Assembly (NCBI GenBank): GCA_937974175.1
Contig: CALJIG010000033.1
Location: 1-34,824, forward strand
Length of the DNA: 34,824 bases
Direction of reading: 5' to 3'
DNA from: an uncultured Ignavibacteria bacterium
Lineage (GTDB): Bacteria; Bacteroidota; Ignavibacteria; Tepidaquicellales; Tepidaquicellaceae
The notes beneath the pieces are model-generated. The model searched no databases. It saw only the letters and a program-made list of their open reading frames with translations, and was not told where the DNA came from. A program made the position numbers and the translations under genes. This document shows positions 16,042 to 23,973 of this stretch, piece by piece; the stretch's first letter is position 1; every line of letters begins with the position of its first letter.

Positions 16042-16268
16042 ATAATATTTAATAAAACCACTGCTTAAATTTAATAAGAGTATAAAGAAATTTAACTCAA
16101 AATTTATACTTTTTATCTTTGTAAAATGATAGTTAGATTGGTATAAAATAATAAAACAGTTAATAGTTGATTGGTATTATCAAATATTATAAGTTTAACC
16201 AATAAGTAAGTAAATAAATTTATATATTCATTTTGTTTAAAAAAAATGTTAATTTTACTTGTGGATAG

Positions 16269-16835
16269 ATGCTAAAAGAATTATTTTATATTTCAAATTT
16301 TTTATCTATTTTTAGAATAATTCTTTTATTTCCCCTAAGTTATCTGTTGATTAACGATAATGAAGGAAGCAGAGGCTTGATAATAGCTATATTATTAAGT
16401 ATGTATGCAACCGATTTATTAGACGGCTTTTTGGCGAGAAAGCTAAATCAGGTTACAGAGCTAGGGAAAATAATCGATCCACTGGCAGATAAAATATCAG
16501 TTGTAACTCTTGTATTGATTCTTTTGATACTAAACAAAATACCATTATGGTTTGTTTTGATTGTAGTATTAAGAGATATCTTAATCCTAATTTTCGGATT
16601 GATATTGAAAGGCCGAAAAAAGATTACTCTAATGTCAAACTATCCGGGCAAAATTGCCGTATTTAGTATTGGCTTAGTAATTTTAATTTCGACTCTTAAT
16701 TTATCTGCCCTATATACTATCCAATATTATTTAATGCTTGTTTCGACAGCATTAATACTTTATTCATCTTTTTTATATTTAAAAAGATACAACCAAACAA
16801 TAGGAGAAAAAAATGGCACAAGAGACTTACATTGA
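16269..16835 (+). CDS. pgsA: CDP-alcohol phosphatidyltransferase, PgsA-like
   Basis: A 188-residue membrane enzyme, probably CDP-diacylglycerol-glycerol-3-phosphate 3-phosphatidyltransferase, the first committed step to phosphatidylglycerol. The catalytic signature is complete: Asp49, Asp52-Gly53, Ala56-Arg57, Gly66, Asp70 and Asp74 (DLLDGFLARKL...LGKIIDPLAD). The FxSIFRIILLFP start and DPLADK form are typical of PgsA and distinguish it from the serine enzyme at 13036. Its last 23 bases overlap the start of the next gene, so the two are translated from one message. A different alcohol acceptor is possible. Confidence 0.82.
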   Translation: MLKELFYISNFLSIFRIILLFPLSYLLINDNEGSRGLIIAILLSMYATDLLDGFLARKLNQVTELGKIIDPLADKISVVTLVLILLILNKIPLWFVLIVVLRDILILIFGLILKGRKKITLMSNYPGKIAVFSIGLVILISTLNLSALYTIQYYLMLVSTALILYSSFLYLKRYNQTIGEKNGTRDLH

Positions 16836-17187
16836 GATCAAGGAAACAAAGAAAAGGAACATTGACCGCGTAAAGACACTTACCAGAAAAGATGTTGAAT
16901 TAAAAATGGAAGAAAAATTGATCGGAAGAAGAGTTACGAGAAAATTAATCGTTGACTCATTATTCGATTCAATGAGGGAGCTTATTATGATGGCTGACCC
17001 TACAATCCGTATTGAAATTCGTGATTTCGGTGTTTTTGAAGTTAAAAAAACAAAACCGAAACCAAAAGCAAGAAATCTGAAAACAGGTGAATTTGTTTTT
17101 GTTCCGGGCAGAAGAAAAATGCACTTTAAGCCGGGCAAGATTCTTAAGAATTTCCTTAAAGAAAAAATAGCTAATCCGTTAAGCTGA
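16813..17187 (+). CDS. HU/IHF-family DNA-binding protein with N-terminal extension
   Basis: A 124-residue nucleoid-type protein. The HU core starts at about residue 24 (LTRKDVELKMEEKLIG), continues through LIVDSLFDSMRELIMM and IEIRDFGVFEVKKTKPKPKARNLKTGEFVFVPGRRKMHFKPGKILK, and contains the DNA-binding beta arm. Typical HU is about 90 residues; here about 23 lysine-, threonine- and glutamate-rich residues precede the core. Canonical HU has RNPxTG where this has RNLKTG. A good ribosome site (AGGAG at 16802-16806) lies inside the end of the pgsA-like gene, which confirms the overlapping start. Confidence 0.88.
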   Translation: MAQETYIEIKETKKRNIDRVKTLTRKDVELKMEEKLIGRRVTRKLIVDSLFDSMRELIMMADPTIRIEIRDFGVFEVKKTKPKPKARNLKTGEFVFVPGRRKMHFKPGKILKNFLKEKIANPLS

Positions 17188-17220
17188 TTTTTTTTACCAT
17201 TATTATAAATTCATAAAGTA

Positions 17221-17253
17221 ATTAATTGTCCAAATTTTTTGAAACAATTAATT
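17221..17253. promoter_or_regulatory. ATTAATTGT/ACAATTAAT inverted repeat upstream of ruvX
   Basis: ATTAATTGT at 17221-17229 and ACAATTAAT at about 17244-17252 are perfect inverted arms around a 14-base AT-rich centre. It lies between the HU-like gene and ruvX, close to the unusual ATT start. It could be a weak terminator, an operator or a translational control hairpin. Confidence 0.35.
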
Positions 17254-17266
17254 AAAATTTACTGTT

Positions 17267-17713
17267 ATTAAAAAAGTAATCGCAATAGATTTCGGTATTA
17301 AAAGGGTTGGGCTTGCCATATCAGACGAGACTCAACGTTTTTCATTCGAAAGAGGTGCGATTTTTAATGACGCTAAATTATTGGAGAATATATACAAGTT
17401 TTTAAAGGAAGAAGACGCAGGTAAGATAGTCGTCGGTTATCCTTTAAATCTTAAGTCTGAAAAAACTTTGCAAACTTTGGAGGTCGATAAATTTATCGCT
17501 GACCTTCAAAGTTTTTTTTTATTAAAAAAAGAAAACATACCTGTTGAAATTTTTGATGAAAGATTTACAAGCAAAATCGCTTCGGGCTATATAGCAAATT
17601 CTTCAATGAAAAAAAGCAAACGGCAGGATAAGTCATTGATTGACAGCATTTCAGCACAGATCATACTCCAGGATTATCTCGATAAAAATATAAATATAAG
17701 GAACCAATCCTAA
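17267..17713 (+). CDS. ruvX: RuvX/YqgF-type Holliday junction resolvase homologue, ATT start
   Basis: A 148-residue RNase H-fold nuclease homologue of the family involved in pre-16S rRNA end processing and proposed junction resolution. The N-terminus KKVIAIDFGIKRVGLAISD (Asp8 is the first catalytic residue) is encoded upstream of the first ATG in frame (17381). IVVGYPLNL, IFDERFTS and a final aspartate in KSLIDSISAQIIL complete the family pattern. The frame is closed by TAA at 17249, and between it and the conserved start there is no ATG, GTG, TTG or CTG in frame. ATT at 17267 is the best candidate, giving M-K-K-V-I-A-I-D. Starting at ATG 17381 would delete the catalytic aspartate. Confidence 0.88.
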   Translation: MKKVIAIDFGIKRVGLAISDETQRFSFERGAIFNDAKLLENIYKFLKEEDAGKIVVGYPLNLKSEKTLQTLEVDKFIADLQSFFLLKKENIPVEIFDERFTSKIASGYIANSSMKKSKRQDKSLIDSISAQIILQDYLDKNINIRNQS

Positions 17714-17725
17714 GAAGATTAAACA

Positions 17726-18367
17726 ATGTATCTAGTAGAGCTTTATGAATTAATTGAAGCCGGCGAAGGACTTAAGACCGAATTCAAAAGAAAATTTACA
17801 ACTCCCGAAAAAGTTGCCAAAGAGATTTGCGCACTTGCAAATACTTCAGGAGGTATTATACTTTTCGGAGTAGATGACGACAAAACTATCTATGGAATAG
17901 AAAGCGAGAAGGAAGAGATGGAACTCATCTCAACCACCGCTAAATTCTATTGTGAACCGGAAATAAATTTCGAATCAGAAGTTCTTTATATAAAAAATAA
18001 AGACATCCTTGTTGTTAAAATCCCTGAAAGCAGATACAAGCCGCATAAAATTATTTCCGAAGATGAAAACGAGAACGGAAAAGTCTACGTACGTTTTAAT
18101 GATAAAAGTATTCTTGCCTCAAAGGAAGCAGAGAAGATTTTAAAAAGCTCAGTCGATACTGAAACACCTCTGAAGCTTTACATAGGTGATATTGAAAAAG
18201 CCTTATTTGCTTATCTTGAAATGAACCAGAAAATTACGGTAAAAGGTTTTAAACGCTTAGTAAATATTTCTGAAAGAAGAGCAAGCAGGACTTTAATAAA
18301 TCTTGTGAGAGCACAAGTAATACGCCATCACTTTTTAGATAATGAGGAGTTTTTTACATTAGTATAG
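17726..18367 (+). CDS. AlbA_2/Schlafen-type putative DNA-binding regulator
   Basis: A 213-residue protein. Residues 5-135 form an AlbA_2 (Schlafen-like) domain: GEGLKTEFKRKF, then EICALANTSGGIILFGVDDDKTIYGIE (about 36-62), and KVYVRFNDKS near its end. Residues 150-213 look like a winged helix (ITVKGFKRLVNISERRASRTLINLVRAQVIRHH). AlbA_2 plus winged helix is commonly annotated as an ATP-binding or transcriptional regulator, but its real activity is often unknown and some Schlafen-type domains are nucleases. It starts 12 bases after ruvX with a purine-rich AAGAAG site and is followed by a terminator. Confidence 0.8.
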   Translation: MYLVELYELIEAGEGLKTEFKRKFTTPEKVAKEICALANTSGGIILFGVDDDKTIYGIESEKEEMELISTTAKFYCEPEINFESEVLYIKNKDILVVKIPESRYKPHKIISEDENENGKVYVRFNDKSILASKEAEKILKSSVDTETPLKLYIGDIEKALFAYLEMNQKITVKGFKRLVNISERRASRTLINLVRAQVIRHHFLDNEEFFTLV

Positions 18368-18386
18368 AATTCTGTGAAACAATTTT

Positions 18387-18428
18387 AAAGCAGCCGGATC
18401 ATGCTTTAGCAGGACCCGGCTTTTTTAT
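18387..18428 (+). terminator. Rho-independent terminator
   Basis: AGCCGG (18392-18397) pairs with CCGGCT (18416-18421); the 18-base loop contains GCTTTAGC, and seven T residues broken by one A follow. It closes the pgsA-to-AlbA_2 run and abuts the stop of the convergent lipoprotein gene. Confidence 0.75.
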
Positions 18429-19292
18429 TTACCAATCAATGTTTGTAAAGTCAACAGTTTTGACAGTTGAGCCTTTAGTAAGTTTTGCTATAGCATCACA
18501 TGCATTTGCATTAGGTGAAAAGTCACAATCAACTCCTGTAGATGTAATCCTTAAAATCCCGGATAAAGGATAACGGCAGTCTCCTTTTATCTGAAGAGCA
18601 TTAGCCTGAGTTATTGTTGCATTATGAGTATTACCTTCACCATTTTTAAAATTAATGCTTCCATAAATTGAATACACATCATCCGTAGTAATATTTACAT
18701 TGTTGAAATTAACATTGCCGACAAGATTGATGGACTCAACCGTTCTGTTAAATCCCGCCAGAGTAGCAAATCCACCCGAACCACCTGCCCGGAATGTAAA
18801 TGAGCCGTCAGTATTCTTTTTTGAAGAGAAATTCATAAAACCTGTCACTCTGACAGCATTAGTATCGACTTGTGGAGTTGTTGTATATTTATACATTCTG
18901 AAATCGGTGAACGAAACAAAGGAGTACATTGAATCCAAGGAAGGAGTTACGTAGTAACCCAGTTCATACTTTCCGCTTCTTGTAACACCATCCAATGGAG
19001 GTGCGCATCCCGGGAAGGAACCATAGTTTACCTGCAATGCACCAAAACCGGAATCATATGCAACATTAGGGCAGCCTGTTCCCGGACCGGTATTAATATA
19101 CCTCCACAATATTGAGTTAGCACTCGTTAACAGATTAGTTAATGCAGCCATATCTTTTGAAGTAACTGTTTCCTTTTCAACACTTTCATCAACAGGAGTT
19201 ATCGTGTCTTCAGTTTTGTCACAGCCAGATTGTACTAATATGAGGGAAAAAAATAAGATTAAAAGAGGGATTGTGCGTATTACTTTTTTCAA
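18429..19292 (-). CDS. Predicted lipoprotein of unknown function
   Basis: A 287-residue protein with a lipoprotein signal: hydrophobic stretch IPLLILFFSLILVQ and lipobox LVQSGC, with Cys24 as the likely lipidated residue. The mature part starts with an acidic linker (DKTEDTITPVDESVEKE). It continues as a beta-rich domain with several cysteines (CPNVAYDSGFG, FPGCAPPL, GDCRYPL, VDCDFSPNANACDAI) that could form disulfides. No family is recognised. It is divergent from the exported protein at 19537, and both may be surface proteins. Confidence 0.7.
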   Translation of the reverse strand: MKKVIRTIPLLILFFSLILVQSGCDKTEDTITPVDESVEKETVTSKDMAALTNLLTSANSILWRYINTGPGTGCPNVAYDSGFGALQVNYGSFPGCAPPLDGVTRSGKYELGYYVTPSLDSMYSFVSFTDFRMYKYTTTPQVDTNAVRVTGFMNFSSKKNTDGSFTFRAGGSGGFATLAGFNRTVESINLVGNVNFNNVNITTDDVYSIYGSINFKNGEGNTHNATITQANALQIKGDCRYPLSGILRITSTGVDCDFSPNANACDAIAKLTKGSTVKTVDFTNIDW

Positions 19293-19536
19293 AATGGTTC
19301 TCCGTTTTTATTACTTTTAAATAACTTATTTTAATATAACAAAATAATCCGAAAGAGTTAATTAAGATAGGGGATTGTAAAAATCCAATATAGTGTTTAC
19401 ATCTCATATTTAATCGCCTCTTAGGACATTGAATTTTATCTGTGTAATAGTATTTGATATGAAGGAGTTTTTTTTTATTATTACAAATCTCTCTTATCCT
19501 GTATGAAGTTCTTTCATTAAACTTTCAACCATCAAA

Positions 19537-20445
19537 ATGAAATTCTTAACTTCTTTTTTTGCGTTTGTTTTAATATCAATATTTTTCTTAGTTAACTCTT
19601 ATTCTCAAATAGTTGAAAGAGACTGGGGCGGTGGTTATAATGATAATATGCGACCTGTTACGGAAAATAGTGATATAATGGAATATGATATCTATATATA
19701 TTTTATAAGGATAATTGAGAACAAATTTGCTGATAAAGGGTCTGATTATACTTCCATTCCTTCAATTGTTTATACTAATATCTGGGTTCAAAATGTCAAT
19801 GCCAGGAATTCTAAAATTGGTTACTTTGAACTTGACGGAGTACATTATGATAAAAAATTTGAAAATGCATTTAAAGAATCTTGGGAGTTTCCAAATCCTA
19901 TTCAAATCTCTCCGGCTTCTGTGAATTCATTACAGCTTAAACTATTTGCAGTAGACCCGAGTGCTTCTACAAGTGATGGGATAAGTTATGTGGGTGACAG
20001 AATAAATTTATCCGACATGTCCTTTCCACAGTATTATATTATTGCAGATGCTCCTTCAACAATAAATGTGAAATCCGAGAATGATTTTACTGTGAAAGTA
20101 GCGAATGCAAAATCTATTGCTTCAGCTGGATTTGTTCTACCACTGCCTGATGTGCTGAATTTATACTTCTATACACTTAAACTTCCAAATCATAAAAGTG
20201 CTTTCAAAACACCGGTTACTACTATTCCTCAGGTAGGAGGGACCTGGTTCAGTTATGATTATTTAGGAAAGCATGTTAAATCCGATTATGAATCAGGTTA
20301 TTTTGATTTAGGTGAAGGAGCTGTTGTTGTTAAATCTGCTAAATCATATCCTGTAAATTTCTTAATGAAGAATGTAAACATGGATTTAAAATGCCTTGTT
20401 ACATTTGTAAATATTGCGCAAAAAACATATGATTTTGTACCGTAA
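19537..20445 (+). CDS. Exported protein of unknown function
   Basis: A 302-residue protein with a clear signal peptide (about 1-23, FFAFVLISIFFLVNSYSQ) and no further membrane segment. The mature chain begins IVERDWGGGYNDN and is rich in Tyr, Asn and Val, suggesting a secreted beta-sandwich protein. No motif was recognised. Its stop is 12 bases from the stop of the convergent gene at 20458. No strong ribosome site is seen, but the signal peptide fixes the start near ATG 19537. Confidence 0.65.
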   Translation: MKFLTSFFAFVLISIFFLVNSYSQIVERDWGGGYNDNMRPVTENSDIMEYDIYIYFIRIIENKFADKGSDYTSIPSIVYTNIWVQNVNARNSKIGYFELDGVHYDKKFENAFKESWEFPNPIQISPASVNSLQLKLFAVDPSASTSDGISYVGDRINLSDMSFPQYYIIADAPSTINVKSENDFTVKVANAKSIASAGFVLPLPDVLNLYFYTLKLPNHKSAFKTPVTTIPQVGGTWFSYDYLGKHVKSDYESGYFDLGEGAVVVKSAKSYPVNFLMKNVNMDLKCLVTFVNIAQKTYDFVP

Positions 20446-20457
20446 AATTCATCAAAC

Positions 20458-21063
20458 TTATTTCTGCGTTATTGTTTTTGATGTTGGCGCAAACTCCACC
20501 CGTAATCCCGTGGGGGCAAAGCCGTTATTTACTACAAAATCTATTGAGTTTATTCCTTCTTTAAATCCGGATTTTATTTCAAACGGGAATAGCCCACCTT
20601 TAAATGCTTCATAGGGAGTGGCATACCCCGTGCTGCTTCCGTTTATTAAAATATCAACGCCGTTGTTATCCGTGCTCCATCCTCCTTTAATAATTGTACT
20701 GTATAAATCGTGACCCGTTAAGTCAAAATAAATTCTGTATACATAAGTGCCGGCTTCATTCCATTTTCCGGCATCGGTTCTCGGAGCAATCCACTTCGAT
20801 TTATCTCCGTTGGGATACCAGTTTCCCATAGGGAATTCATGGGATAAAATCACTTTAGATTCCGGTCCCGGATAAACTGCATCAGCGCTAATAACTAACT
20901 GATAATGCGAGTCAGTTTCGCCGTCTGCAAGCGGCTGATTAAAATCATCCATGCCTGTATTGTATAGCCCGGGTATGAATGTGCTTTGTGCATTAACAAA
21001 ATTTAAGGAAGCTAAAATAATTATACCTATTAGTAGGGAAGTTTTTATTTTAACGTTATGCAT
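20458..21063 (-). CDS. Exported protein with probable jelly-roll domain
   Basis: A 201-residue protein when started at ATG 21063, which places a good signal peptide at the N-terminus (KTSLLIGIIILASLNFVNAQ). The frame is open to an ATG at 21108, but that adds a polar 15-residue leader encoded partly by a repeat-like TTCGTCAAGGCGAA sequence, so the shorter form is preferred. The mature part (TYVYRIYFDLTGHDLYSTIIKGGWSTDNNGVDILINGSSTG, then NSIDFVVNNGFAPTGLRVEF) resembles the galactose-binding-like folds of exported proteins. Ligand unknown. Confidence 0.68.
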   Translation of the reverse strand: MHNVKIKTSLLIGIIILASLNFVNAQSTFIPGLYNTGMDDFNQPLADGETDSHYQLVISADAVYPGPESKVILSHEFPMGNWYPNGDKSKWIAPRTDAGKWNEAGTYVYRIYFDLTGHDLYSTIIKGGWSTDNNGVDILINGSSTGYATPYEAFKGGLFPFEIKSGFKEGINSIDFVVNNGFAPTGLRVEFAPTSKTITQK

Positions 21064-21066
21064 TTT

Positions 21067-21606
21067 TATGAATCGTTCGCCTTGACGAATCACATTTTGA
21101 AAATTCATACTTATACGATTGTTTCAGTGTTGCATTATTGTCACATTTTAAAACTCATAATCCCGGGAATAGTTTCAGTATCGCATTACTGTGCAAAGCT
21201 AAGCCCCGTCTTTCTTGTCCTGCTTTAGCGGTAAGTAAGATTGTCACATTTTCTTAAACTCAATTTCTTTTGACACACTTTCATTGTTGCATAATTGTAA
21301 CATTTCATATTTCGTGTCGGATTTTATTTTCTGTCAGTATTGTTTTTACAATATCCGTTAAAAATGTTTTTCAAATCTTGACGGGTTTTTGACGGATTTC
21401 TGCAAAATAAGACAGACTGAATTACAAGAATAAATTTCCCCGACTGTTTATTTTATAGGGAAATTATAACTTACCAAGTTAAATAAATCATTCCAAAATT
21501 AAAATACCCGCAAGTCAAATTTCGCTCTATTACTACTAATAGGGAGAAATTTTTTAAAGACTAATTTTTCAAATTTTTTTAAAGAAATTCTTTCGTAACT
21601 TCAATA
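21067..21606. repeat. Non-coding stretch with three imperfect direct repeats
   Basis: Three versions of TTTCAnTnTTGCATTAnTGTnACA occur at about 21120-21150, 21171-21196 and 21281-21308. The palindrome-like TTCGCCTTGACGAA is at about 21067-21083, and CCCGGG at about 21162. At 21366-21403, read on the minus strand, ATCCGTCAAAAACCCGTCAAGATTTG is a relative of the 89-base repeats at 9412 and 9786. GTATTGTTTTTACAATA at about 21338 also echoes that repeat. The last ~180 bases before 21607 are AT-rich and would have to hold the kinase promoter; none was recognised. Confidence 0.5.
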
Positions 21607-23388
21607 ATGCATTCGAAAGAAACTGAAGAAATAGACAGACATATCGAACTTGCACTTGCGATTGCTAAAACCGACAACAAGCGGGCAATAGCTTCATTGG
21701 AATTAACTCTTGAACGCAGCAGGTCAATCAACTACCTGCATGGTATTGCGCTCTCCGCGCACGAAATGGCAGCTTGCTACGATAGAGCAGAAATGGCTGA
21801 TAAAGCGATGGAATATTCTCAGATAGCTTTGCCGCTTTTCCTTTCACTTGGAAATAAAGAAGGCGAGGCGCGAAGTTACCTTCTCAGGGCAAAATCTTAC
21901 GCAACTTTCGGAGACTCATCTAAGCAGGCAGAGTATACATTTAAAGGACTTGAGATAGCAATCTCAATAAAAAATCTGCGCCTCCAGCAAAAATTTTATA
22001 ACAACCTCGGCAACTATTATCAAACTGTAATTGGTGATATTGATAAGGCTATAGAATATATTAACATCTCAACCAATATAGCCAGGGAGATGCAGGACTA
22101 CCGTCTGCTTGTAATAAATTATAACAACCTTGGCATTAATTATACTTACAAGAATGAATTTGATAAAGCGATGGACTTTTTGCATCTGGCTGAGGAAACA
22201 AATGAAAAATATGTAAATGACGAACTGCATAAATCTTATTGCATCTTATACATTGGCTGCGTGTATTTTAATCAGAAAAAGAATGATGTAGCTCTCTCAT
22301 GTTTTATGGAATCTCTTGATATCAGTAAGCGAAACGGATACTGGACCGGTTACTGTGAAAATGTTATGATGGCAGGTCAGCTCTACATTTCAATAGAAAA
22401 ATTTGATGAAGCGGTAAAAATTTTGAATGAAGGGATAGAAATTGCAAAGGAAAAAGGAATCAGAAGGCTTTTGGCAATACTATATTCTATTCTCAGTGAT
22501 GTTTATGAAAAGAAAGGTAGTTTTACTGAAGCATTGAACTACTATGAAAAATTCAGAATGACAAGACTGGAACAGATATCAAAGCTTAATGAAAAAAATT
22601 TTGAAAGTATAAAATTTCTCAATCATCTGGAAGAGTCACAGAAAGAATCTGAAATTTTGAAAGAAAAAAATTCAGAGATGTTCAGAATAAACGAGCAGCT
22701 GATTGAAACCGATAAAGAGAAAAATGATTTTCTGGGAGTAGTAGTGCACGATTTAAAAAATCCGCTTACGAATATAATCCTTATGGCAGGCAATCTGAAA
22801 AAAAATTATGAAAAGCTTAAACCTGAAAAAGTAATAAGCTCATTTGAAAAAATATATCTCTCCTCTGAAAGAATGCTTGAGATAATTGATAATCTGCTTG
22901 ATATAAATAAGATCGAATCGGGGAACATTAATCTCAACATACAGGAAATAAAACTGAAGGAATTAATCCAGCGGATAGTATCTGAGTTTGAAATTTATTC
23001 CAATCAGAAAAATATAAAAATTAGCCTGAACACACCCGGCAGCGACACTATGATAAACTCTGATGAAATAGTTATAAAAGAAATTCTGATGAACTTAATA
23101 TCGAATGCCTTGAAATATTCGCATAAGGACAGTGAAGTAAATATTGAAGTTTCGGATTCAGAGGGACAAGCTGAAATAAGAATATCGGATAACGGACTTG
23201 GTATTAAAGAAGAAGAGAAGCAGAAAGTTTTTCAGAAGTTTGCAAAGATATCAAATAAGCCGACAGCAGGGGAGAATTCCACAGGGCTGGGACTTTCAAT
23301 TGTAAAAAAACTTACTGAGCTTTGCGGTGGACGGATAAACTTTGAGTCTGAGTTCGGCAAAGGCACAACATTTATTTTAAATTTCTAA
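21607..23388 (+). CDS. Cytosolic TPR-sensor histidine kinase
   Basis: A 593-residue protein. Residues 1-325 are tetratricopeptide repeats (for example AHEMAACYDRAEMADKAMEYSQIALPLF and YNNLGNYYQTVIGDIDKAIEYINIS). A coiled coil spans about 326-372. The dimerisation/phosphoacceptor domain has its histidine at 381 in VVVHDLKNPLTN. The ATP-binding domain has an N box NLISNALKYS (496-505), G1 DNGLGI (528-533) and G2 GLGLSIVKKL (560-569). There is no signal peptide or membrane segment, so it senses something inside the cell, probably through the repeats. No response regulator is nearby. The next gene begins 2 bases after its stop. Confidence 0.92.
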   Translation: MHSKETEEIDRHIELALAIAKTDNKRAIASLELTLERSRSINYLHGIALSAHEMAACYDRAEMADKAMEYSQIALPLFLSLGNKEGEARSYLLRAKSYATFGDSSKQAEYTFKGLEIAISIKNLRLQQKFYNNLGNYYQTVIGDIDKAIEYINISTNIAREMQDYRLLVINYNNLGINYTYKNEFDKAMDFLHLAEETNEKYVNDELHKSYCILYIGCVYFNQKKNDVALSCFMESLDISKRNGYWTGYCENVMMAGQLYISIEKFDEAVKILNEGIEIAKEKGIRRLLAILYSILSDVYEKKGSFTEALNYYEKFRMTRLEQISKLNEKNFESIKFLNHLEESQKESEILKEKNSEMFRINEQLIETDKEKNDFLGVVVHDLKNPLTNIILMAGNLKKNYEKLKPEKVISSFEKIYLSSERMLEIIDNLLDINKIESGNINLNIQEIKLKELIQRIVSEFEIYSNQKNIKISLNTPGSDTMINSDEIVIKEILMNLISNALKYSHKDSEVNIEVSDSEGQAEIRISDNGLGIKEEEKQKVFQKFAKISNKPTAGENSTGLGLSIVKKLTELCGGRINFESEFGKGTTFILNF

Positions 23389-23390
23389 AT

Positions 23391-23969
23391 ATGAATGCAG
23401 AGATAGAAAAGGCAGAATCTTTTTACGAAAATAAGATATACGATAAAGCGCTTGAGATATTGTTAACACTCGAGCAAAGTGAAAGCGAAGATAAATCTTT
23501 GCATGTGAAAATTCTTGAAGAGCTCTTTAAAAATTATAGGGAGAAGGGAGATTTGGAATCTGCATTTAAGTATTATAAAAAGTTTACAGAGGAAGAATAT
23601 CAGATTTTAATCACTGAAAATAAAGAGAAGACCGATAAACTGAACTCAGCTTTAAAGATTCATTCGGCTCAAAAAGAAGCAGAACTTCTTCAGGAAAAAA
23701 ACAATGAGCTTAACAAAGCAAATGAAGAACTGAATATTATAAGGGAAAAGAAGAACGAACTGCTGACAATAATAAGCGAGGAATTAAAAGTCCCGATAGT
23801 AACTATAGAAGGAATAGCTTTTAATTTTTACAGAACGTTGAATGAAAACCGCACGCCGGATGTAAATGAAATAAAAAACGAGCTTGGAATAATAGAATCT
23901 CTTTCCAATGAAATTTTACAAAATGTAAATTCCATTCTTCAAAAAAATAAAGAAGAAAATCAGGTGTAA
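23391..23969 (+). CDS. TPR/coiled-coil protein with a kinase-dead HisKA-like segment
   Basis: A 192-residue protein. The N-terminus has about one TPR-like hairpin pair (1-70), then a long coiled coil (75-120). The C-terminal stretch KKNELLTIISEELKVPIVTI (120-139) aligns without gaps with EKNDFLGVVVHDLKNPLTNI of the kinase just upstream. Glu130 stands where the kinase has its phosphoacceptor His381, and there is no ATP-binding domain. It overlaps in design the last TPRs, coiled coil and dimerisation domain of its neighbour and is translationally coupled to it (2-base gap). It could heterodimerise with and modulate the kinase, or be a decayed duplicate. Confidence 0.72.
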   Translation: MNAEIEKAESFYENKIYDKALEILLTLEQSESEDKSLHVKILEELFKNYREKGDLESAFKYYKKFTEEEYQILITENKEKTDKLNSALKIHSAQKEAELLQEKNNELNKANEELNIIREKKNELLTIISEELKVPIVTIEGIAFNFYRTLNENRTPDVNEIKNELGIIESLSNEILQNVNSILQKNKEENQV

Positions 23970-23973
23970 GTTC

